Origin: Spirochaetaceae bacterium
GTDB taxonomy: Bacteria; Spirochaetota; Spirochaetia; SZUA-6; RPPD01
NCBI GenBank assembly: GCA_003818675.1
Contig: RPPD01000032.1
Coordinates: 1 to 10,517 of the forward strand
DNA length: 10,517 bases
Reading direction: 5' to 3'
The notes beneath the pieces are model-generated. The model ran no database searches, was not told the DNA's origin, and saw only the letters and a list, made by a program, of their open reading frames with translations. Positions 1-4,517 of the stretch are shown in pieces. The number at the start of each line of letters is the position of its first letter. Position 1 is the stretch's first letter. The position numbers and the translations under genes are program-made.

Positions 1-88
1 GCTCAGGCAAGAGGGATGAAGGGGAGAGAGAGGGTTACCGCCGAAGGGTACGATTTACACCGATTGGGAGAAGAGAGGTATAAAACCA

Positions 89-113
89 CTGATTACGCTG
101 ATTTTCGCTGATT
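89..113. repeat. Short phased CTGATT repeats upstream of the GxxExxY gene
   Basis: The hexamer CTGATT occurs three times, starting at 89, 98 and 108, so at 9-10 bp spacing, in the 179-bp non-coding stretch before the first gene. The spacing is close to one helical turn. No ORF, promoter with a good -10, or RNA gene is visible in the rest of 1-179. The function is unknown. It may be a remnant of a dispersed intergenic repeat. Confidence 0.45.
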
Positions 114-179
114 AAGTGACTAAGGCCGATCCTTTGCAAACTGTTCATCCTATACCTCCAATACAACAGGAGGTATCAG

Positions 180-560
180 ATGAACAACATTATTTACAAG
201 GAACTCTCAGAAAAAGTCCTGGGACTGGCTTTCACAGTACATAATGTACTCGGTCCAGGACTGCTTGAGTCCGCGTACTAGGAGGCAATGTGCTGGGAAC
301 TAAAGCACGCAGATATCGCATTTCAGCGCCAGCATGTTTATCCGCTTAACTATAAAGGGGATATTATTGGCGGCTACATTGCAGACCTGGTTGTGGACAA
401 CAAGGTGATTCTTGAGCTCAAGTCGGTCTCGGCTCTCAATGAGCTTATGGCTGCACAGCTCATCAACTATCTGAAGCTGTCCAAAATACCCGTCGGGTAC
501 CTTATCAACTTCAACAGCATGTCAGTGGTGTGGAAGCGGTTTGTGTGCTCCCCACCATAG
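180..560 (+). pseudogene. GxxExxY family protein (PD-(D/E)XK nuclease-like), interrupted by in-frame TAG
   Basis: The reading frame from ATG 180 has a good ribosome binding site (AGGAGG just upstream) and encodes the family signature G27-L-L-E30-S-A-Y33. Codon 34 is TAG (279-281), where relatives carry Glu. Translation beyond it stays in frame for 92 more codons and contains the nuclease-like D69 ... E79-L-K81 pattern and the family's LINFN segment near the C terminus. The joined length, about 126 residues, is normal for the family. Pfam places such proteins in the PD-(D/E)XK superfamily, but their cellular role is not established. A GAG-to-TAG change is the simplest explanation. An internal ATG at 288 lies only two bases after an AGGAGG, too close for efficient initiation, and would give a 90-residue product lacking the GxxExxY motif. 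The last residues diverge from the usual family ending. TAG also ends other genes here, so amber recoding is unlikely. Confidence 0.85.
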
Positions 561-637
561 GGAGTGAATAAATGACGACAGCTTGCATTGGAAAATAGAA
601 TTCATATAATTGAAGTTGTAGGAAAACCCGCGGCCGG

Positions 638-910
638 TTATTTATAAGAATCTTTTCTATCTTTAATACTTAATATTACAATAACATTGTTTTCCATGTC
701 GAGTTCATAAAATAATCGATAGTTACCAATTCTATATCTGTATGTATCTGATAAGTCACCCTTAAGTTTTTTTATATTTAATCCATAAAATGGATTTTCA
801 AATAATTGCGGATAAACATAATTCTTTACTTTTGAATAGAGGCTTTTATTATTTAAAAGCTTTAATTGCTTTGTGAACAAATCAGTTTCAGCTATTTTGA
901 ACTTAATCAA
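638..910 (-). CDS. RelE/ParE-superfamily toxin (mRNA interferase-like)
   Basis: A 90-residue basic protein with the hallmarks of the RelE/ParE/YafQ fold: K48-L-K-G51; the central strand pattern Y57-R-Y-R60-x-G62-x-Y64-R65-x-x-Y68; and a C-terminal D84-R-K-D87-x-Y89, where homologues have (H/D)RKDVY. RelE-type toxins cleave mRNA in the ribosomal A site, while ParE-type members target gyrase. The sequence alone does not separate the two, though the conserved basic and Tyr residues favour a ribonuclease. The start is a TTG (910) overlapping the end of the antitoxin gene by 8 nt, a typical translational coupling, with only a weak AAGGG further upstream. The DNA is strikingly AT-rich (one sampled 60-base row is about 23% GC), unlike the MATE gene downstream, which suggests horizontal acquisition. 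The gene appears intact and full length. Confidence 0.85.
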   Translation of the reverse strand: MIKFKIAETDLFTKQLKLLNNKSLYSKVKNYVYPQLFENPFYGLNIKKLKGDLSDTYRYRIGNYRLFYELDMENNVIVILSIKDRKDSYK

Positions 911-1145
911 TTATTTTATATTTCCCTTTTTTGTAATCTGCTTTTCCTGATTTGATACTATTAACGAGATCTTTATCATTCAATATCTCATTCATCTCTT
1001 CGTCAGAAACATAAACGTCATTTGTTAAGTATGCTAAAGTCGCATATTCTATGAAGTTTGATATTGTTCTTCTATCACCGTCAGCTGCTGTTTTAAAAAG
1101 ATCATATACATTATCTTCAATCCTTATGGTAATTGTTTTAGCCAT
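903..1145 (-). CDS. Ribbon-helix-helix antitoxin of the RelE-type pair
   Basis: An 80-residue protein directly upstream of and overlapping the toxin gene. Its N terminus (MAKTITIRIEDN) is a ribbon-helix-helix beta strand. The helix-turn-helix part around R26-R27-T-I-S30-N-F-I33 follows, and the acidic and lysine-rich C-terminal half should wrap the toxin. The start at ATG 1145 is chosen because GGAGG lies five bases upstream on the minus strand. An in-frame TTG at 1157 would put the SD inside the gene. Known antitoxins of this type neutralise the toxin and repress their own operon as a complex. The promoter and a phased repeat just upstream fit that role. Same AT-rich composition as the toxin gene. 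Confidence 0.82.
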   Translation of the reverse strand: MAKTITIRIEDNVYDLFKTAADGDRRTISNFIEYATLAYLTNDVYVSDEEMNEILNDKDLVNSIKSGKADYKKGKYKIID

Positions 1146-1162
1146 AAAAACCTCCAATCGTT

Positions 1163-1188
1163 ATTCAAATATATTCAATATAATTCAT
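1163..1188. promoter_or_regulatory. Candidate antitoxin operator: three ATTCA repeats at 10-bp phase
   Basis: ATTCAA starts at 1163 and 1173 and ATTCAT at 1183, a direct repeat with exact 10-bp spacing. The array covers the -10 box and most of the spacer of the antitoxin promoter. Ribbon-helix-helix repressors bind tandem short sites on one face of DNA, so the arrangement suits autorepression. The assignment to this antitoxin is inference from position and spacing. Confidence 0.5.
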
Positions 1189-1196
1189 TATGACAA
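1168..1196 (-). promoter_or_regulatory. Promoter of the RelE-type antitoxin-toxin operon
   Basis: On the minus strand TTGTCA (1196-1191) is followed after exactly 17 bp by TATATT (1173-1168), each 5 of 6 matches to the sigma-70 consensus. Transcription would start near 1161, about 16 nt before the antitoxin ATG, leaving room for the GGAGG site. No transcript data are available. Confidence 0.6.
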
Positions 1197-1312
1197 TACC
1201 TATTTATTAGATAAGAATAAGCAGGGGGGCCGTTGGGCGCAATTCCCCACGCCTATAATTCTTGACCTTTTACGTATAAAATTGAATATTCATTGCAGAT
1301 ACGGAGGTAATT

Positions 1313-1549
1313 ATGGTTGCAAAAATACAGCGGTGGGGAAACAGTCTTGCAGTTCGAATTCCAAATACTATCGCCATAGATTTGCATATTTCTCAAGGAT
1401 CTGAAATTGATCTCAAACAATTTGATGATAAAATTGTAATAGCTCCAAAAGAAGATAAACTTAATCTTAAATCCATGTTTTCTAAAATTACTTAAGATAA
1501 CAAGCATTCTGAAGTAAAAACTCATAAGGTTGAGGGCAATGAAAGCTGA
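1313..1549 (+). pseudogene. mazE: Solitary MazE-like antitoxin with in-frame TAA
   Basis: The ORF begins at ATG 1313 with GGAGG five bases upstream and carries the MazE/AbrB swapped-hairpin signature (RWGNSLAVRIP at residues 7-17). It stops at TAA 1493-1495 after 60 residues. Reading past it in the same frame gives DNKHSEV and then VEGNES before TGA 1547, closely matching the usual MazE tail, where ITP(E/D)N-x-H-x-EVD leads to a GNE(I/V)W-like end. The TAA sits exactly at the residue between IT and DN. A nonsense mutation therefore seems to have removed the toxin-binding tail while leaving the DNA-binding part. No MazF reading frame follows: the next 160 bases show no PemK/MazF motif. The 60-residue form could still bind DNA. 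The neighbours are unrelated toxin-antitoxin pairs. Confidence 0.75.
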
Positions 1550-1707
1550 ATGAATATTTCTCACTCCCTCCTTCCCACGAGCCGCCGCCCATCCGTGTTT
1601 ATCTTCTTCATCACACGGGAAGACATGTTCATATCTCCATGCATCCTCTTAACCGGTGTCTCTGGTGTAATCGGCGGTTCATTTCACGTGTATATATGTG
1701 TATATGA

Positions 1708-1736
1708 TTGAATTGCAGGATCCATTGGTATATATT
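1708..1736 (+). promoter_or_regulatory. vapBC promoter
   Basis: TTGAAT (1708-1713), a 17-bp spacer and TATATT (1731-1736) match the sigma-70 pattern. The expected start near 1743 leaves a leader of about 19 nt containing the vapB GGAGG. The -10 box lies inside the palindrome at 1722-1753. Confidence 0.6.
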
Positions 1737-1753
1737 AAGATATATATCAATGG
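1722..1753. promoter_or_regulatory. Palindromic VapB/VapBC operator candidate
   Basis: The left arm CCATTGGTATATATTA (1722-1737) and the reverse complement of the right arm (1738-1753) agree at 13 of 16 positions. The palindrome spans the -10 box, the predicted transcription start and the first bases of the vapB SD. VapBC complexes commonly repress their own promoter through such inverted repeats, so autoregulation is the natural reading. Folded in RNA, the right half could also mask the SD. Confidence 0.65.
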
Positions 1754-1761
1754 AGGCCGTC

Positions 1762-1995
1762 ATGGACACAGCAAAAATCTTCGCCAATGGCCGCAGCCAG
1801 GCAGTGAGACTGCCAAAGGACTGCAGGTTCGCGGAAAAGGACGTGTATGTGAAAAAAATGGGTGATATGGTAATCCTTATTCCAAAGAAAACCGCATGGA
1901 AAGCCTTCATGGAAAGTCTTGACAGGTTCTCGCCTGATTTCATGGCAGTAAGATCACAGCCTGAAGTCCAAAAAAGGGCCCCTGTTGGCAAATGA
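1762..1995 (+). CDS. vapB: VapB-type antitoxin
   Basis: A 77-residue antitoxin with the AbrB/MazE-like VapB signature K-I-F-x-N-G-R-S-Q-A-V-R-L-P-K near residues 5-19, which forms the dimeric DNA-binding domain. The C-terminal half (residues 45-77, with SLDRFSPDF) is the part expected to occupy the VapC active site. ATG 1762 is chosen because GGAGG (1752-1756) stands five bases before it. A longer frame from 1708 would overlap the promoter. The stop overlaps the vapC start in an ATGA (1992-1995), so the two are translationally coupled. Base composition is close to 50% GC, unlike the AT-rich RelE-type pair nearby, which suggests a separate origin. It appears intact. Confidence 0.93.
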   Translation: MDTAKIFANGRSQAVRLPKDCRFAEKDVYVKKMGDMVILIPKKTAWKAFMESLDRFSPDFMAVRSQPEVQKRAPVGK

Positions 1996-2393
1996 AATAC
2001 ATTCTTGATACCAATATTTGCACATATCTGATCAAAAAGCATCCGGAGAGCGTTCTCAGGAGATTAAAGAAGGTATCAATCGGAGATATTGCCATTTCCA
2101 CCATCACACTTGCAGAACTCCAGTACGGGATTACGAAAAGCGCAAAAAAAGAACAAAACAGGATTGCCCTGATGCAATTCCTGACTCCCTTTGAAATACT
2201 GCCGTTTTCGGAAAATGCCGCGGCTGCATACGGGACCATGCGAGGGGAACTTGAAGGGACAGGGAACCTGGTAGGTTCCATGGACATGCTTATCGCGTCA
2301 CAGGCTATTGCTCTCAAAATGATCCTGGTGACAAATAATGAAAAGGAATTAAACCGGATAAGGGGCTTGAAACTGGAGAACTGGGCATCCTGA
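1992..2393 (+). CDS. vapC: VapC toxin, PIN-domain ribonuclease
   Basis: A 133-residue PIN-domain protein of normal VapC length. The four-acid metal site is recognisable: D6 in L-D-T-N, E42 in T-L-A-E-L, and D98 in the G-x-x-D-M-L-I-A-S-Q-A block. The fourth position is polar rather than acidic, N115/N116 in V-T-N-N-E-K-E-L, as is common in the VapC4/5-FitB-like subgroup. Members of this subgroup are Mg2+-dependent endoribonucleases that cleave tRNA (initiator tRNA in the enterobacterial VapC/MvpT enzymes). The target here cannot be read from sequence. Translation starts at the ATGA overlap with vapB, and VapB should block it in a complex that also represses the operon. No damage is visible, so this is probably a working module. 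Confidence 0.94.
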   Translation: MKYILDTNICTYLIKKHPESVLRRLKKVSIGDIAISTITLAELQYGITKSAKKEQNRIALMQFLTPFEILPFSENAAAAYGTMRGELEGTGNLVGSMDMLIASQAIALKMILVTNNEKELNRIRGLKLENWAS

Positions 2394-2592
2394 AAGACAT
2401 CTCCTTGATGCAGAACAGGCGCATTCAATACAATATTGCCCGGTATAAAGTCATGATAAAAAACCAAATAAAACACTTCTGGAATAAAAAACTGTCGCCC
2501 GAATTTGCAAAAAAATAATTTACAAATTGTTTGCAACTTTATGGAAACATCCAGCCTCCCTGTTGATTTTCAAATTTATGAGGAGGTTTAGT
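2394..2592. other. Non-coding stretch after vapC
   Basis: This stretch is AT-rich in its second half and holds no recognisable gene. A 36-codon plus-strand ORF (2408-2518) has no ribosome binding site and no motif. There is no clear hairpin-plus-U terminator for vapBC. A strong GAGGAGG (2579-2585) at its end serves the next small ORF. Confidence 0.5.
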
Positions 2593-2824
2593 ATGTCAAA
2601 GACAAAACAAACTTTCCACCCGTGACAAGGCGCCCTGCGTGGCGAACGTCTATGGTTACAAGACCGTGGGTCAGGAGAAGGTGATCTCAATGAAGGCAGA
2701 AAGAAATGCATCAGTATCGAGACAGGCGGTGCTGGTGGTCCTGGATCTGCTGAATGAAGTGATCAAGGAAATCCTGCTCGGCGGCGACAGGTGCCGCAGT
2801 TGTCAGCAGGTGAATACACGCTGA
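2593..2824 (+). pseudogene. Unrecognised small gene, apparently frameshifted after codon 10
   Basis: ATG 2593 has one of the best ribosome binding sites in the window (GAGGAGG, 7 bases upstream), yet its frame ends at TGA 2623 after ten residues. The +1 frame stays open from there to TGA 2822-2824 and has coding-like composition (many GAA, AAG, CTG, GTG and ATC codons). Dropping one T from the TTT at 2613-2616 would give a protein of about 76 residues with a helical middle (RQAVLVVLDLLNEVIKEI) and a terminal C-R-S-C. I do not recognise the family. Alternatives are a +1 programmed shift at CCG-TGA-C, as in the prfB-type arrangement, or a shorter 44-residue gene from ATG 2690, which has its own AAGGTGA five bases upstream. 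Decay by a single inserted base is the simplest view. Confidence 0.4.
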
Positions 2825-2876
2825 TTGCACGCCGCTCATTTGACTCACTCGCAGAAACTCATTACCTTTATTGCCT

Positions 2877-4355
2877 ATGGACAATTCACGCATGACTGAG
2901 GGGGTCAAAACCCTTCTCGGCGATCCCAAAAAGGCTATCATCCGGCTCTCAATCCCGATGATTGTCGGGATGTCACTCACTTCATTATACAACTTCGTGG
3001 ACCGGATGTGGGTCGCGGGGCTTGGTCCGGACGCGCTCGCGGCCACGGGTTTTTTCATGCCCTTCTTTTTTCTTGCCATGGCGATTGCCACTGGAATAGG
3101 GGTGGGGGGAGGGGCCGTTGTCTCGCGCATGATCGGCGCCCATGACCGGAAGGCGGCGGAATCCGCGTCCATGCACACCATCATTTTCTCTGTCGCTGCG
3201 GCAGCGTTTTTCAGTGTCCCCTTCATACTGGTTTCGCCGGTAATTTTCACTGCCATGGGCGCCACCACCTCCCTTGATGACGCTGTAAGCTACGCCAACA
3301 TCATGTTCACCGGAACAATATTCGTTTTTTTCACGAACGTTGCCAATGCGCTCCTTCGCAGCGAGGGCAATGCGCGCAAGGCCATGGTCGCCATGCTCAT
3401 CGGAACCCTGCTCAACGTCGGCCTTGATCCGCTTTTCATCTACACCTTCGGCATGGGGGTAGGCGGCGCCGCCATCGCCACGGTCATCTCCCTCGCCATA
3501 TCAGCGGCGCTGCTTTTTTACTGGCTTTTTGTCCAGAAGAAAAACTACCTCAAGCCATCCCTCTCCGGCTTCAGGTTCCATGGCAAGACCATAAGGGAGA
3601 TTCTTTTTATAGGCATTCCAACCATGATTGGCCAGGGCTCAATGTCGGTCATGATGTTTTTCCTGGTGGGATTGCTTGCCGCGATTTCAAAGACCAGGGC
3701 GGACGCTATCATCGCGGCGGGAGGAACCGTGGACCCGGCGGTCCTGGATCACGGGATCGCGGTATTCACCGCCGGGTGGACTGTGGTCCAGTTTGCCATT
3801 CTGCCGCTTTTGGGCATTGCGACGGCGGTGATATCGGTGACCGCCGCGGCGTTTGGTGCCAGGGAATTTTCCAAACTCAAGACAGTCCACTCTTTTTCCT
3901 TTTCCATCGGACTGGGCATCGAGGTGGTCATCGCCCTGCTTACCTTTTTTCTCGCGCCCTTCATAGCCATGGCCTTTACATGGTCTTTGGAAACGGCGCC
4001 CCTTGCCGCGGACATTGCCGTGTTCTTCTCGGTGATCTGGCTTTACTTCCCGGCCGCCGCGGGCAACATCGTCTCGCAGGCGGTTTTTCAGGGCCTGCGC
4101 ATGGCCTACCGCGGACTGGTGACGACCCTGCTTCGCACCGTGGTGTTCGCCCTTTTTTTCGCGTGGCTCTTCGGCATCTATTTCAGGATGGAGGAGCCGG
4201 GAGTGTATACCGGGATGGTGGTCGCCACCTGGATTTCGAGCATCGTGGCGTTTGTCTGGGCCAGGAAATCCATCGCCTTTCTGCAAAAACGGCCGGACAT
4301 GCAGGCAGGTAAAATTGAGGGCCCACAGACCGTCGATGACACTGTTGTGGGATAG
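2877..4355 (+). CDS. MATE-family multidrug/sodium antiporter-like exporter
   Basis: A 492-residue integral membrane protein of the MATE (MOP flippase superfamily) type, with about twelve hydrophobic segments arranged as two six-helix halves. The N terminus is typical: an L-L-G-D-P-K-K-A-I-I-R-L-S-I-P-M lead into helix 1, then YNFVDRMWVAGLG, followed in helix 2 by GIGVGGGAVVSRMIGA. Such proteins expel cationic drugs or metabolites using Na+ or H+ gradients; the substrate here is unknown. A hydrophilic insertion between helices 7 and 8 (about residues 272-296) and a polar tail after the last helix make it slightly longer than the usual 450-460. Start choice is uncertain: ATG 2877 has no SD, ATG 2892 is also possible, and TTG 2871 is less likely. 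TTGACT at 2840 with a weak TACCTT at 2863 could start transcription almost at the ATG. GC is well above that of the upstream patch. Confidence 0.92.
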   Translation: MDNSRMTEGVKTLLGDPKKAIIRLSIPMIVGMSLTSLYNFVDRMWVAGLGPDALAATGFFMPFFFLAMAIATGIGVGGGAVVSRMIGAHDRKAAESASMHTIIFSVAAAAFFSVPFILVSPVIFTAMGATTSLDDAVSYANIMFTGTIFVFFTNVANALLRSEGNARKAMVAMLIGTLLNVGLDPLFIYTFGMGVGGAAIATVISLAISAALLFYWLFVQKKNYLKPSLSGFRFHGKTIREILFIGIPTMIGQGSMSVMMFFLVGLLAAISKTRADAIIAAGGTVDPAVLDHGIAVFTAGWTVVQFAILPLLGIATAVISVTAAAFGAREFSKLKTVHSFSFSIGLGIEVVIALLTFFLAPFIAMAFTWSLETAPLAADIAVFFSVIWLYFPAAAGNIVSQAVFQGLRMAYRGLVTTLLRTVVFALFFAWLFGIYFRMEEPGVYTGMVVATWISSIVAFVWARKSIAFLQKRPDMQAGKIEGPQTVDDTVVG

Positions 4356-4440
4356 GGCATTCCCATGACTTGGTGCATCCGTCGGAAAAATAACGATTTT
4401 GGAAATTGTTGGTTCTCCACTTTTATATTTTCCCGGCAGG

Positions 4441-4449
4441 TGCTATAAT
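4441..4449 (+). promoter_or_regulatory. Extended -10 promoter of the histidine kinase gene
   Basis: TGC-TATAAT is a perfect -10 with the extended TGn element. The -35 position 17 bp upstream (TTTTAT) is poor, as is usual for extended -10 promoters. Transcription would start near 4456, giving a leader of about 60 nt. It lies in the 162-bp gap after the MATE gene, so the kinase is probably transcribed separately. The same TGCTATAATG string recurs before the beta-lactamase-like gene. Confidence 0.65.
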
Positions 4450-4517
4450 GTCTTAAGCAAATGATACAAATCCTATAGAAGACAGCGGACGTAAAAAATT
4501 GCGCTTCGCGTGAAAAG

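Noticed and set aside
180..560. Genome-wide recoding of TAG as a sense codon
   Set aside because: TAG ends the MATE gene, the isomerase gene and the GxxExxY gene itself at the expected lengths, so a single nonsense mutation is simpler.
1550..1707. A MazF gene or fragment after mazE
   Set aside because: The frame from ATG 1550 contains R-R-P but lacks the rest of the PemK/MazF core, so the match looks accidental.
1629..2536. Minus-strand frames opposite vapBC
   Set aside because: They lie antisense to well-supported vapB and vapC and show no family features.
3687..4312. Long open frames on both strands inside the MATE gene
   Set aside because: They are shadows of a GC-rich membrane protein gene and have low-complexity, His/Arg/Gly-rich translations with no motif or ribosome binding site.
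4348..4365. Hairpin at the end of the MATE gene
   Set aside because: A five-base stem (TGGGA/TCCCA) without a following T-run is too weak to call a terminator.
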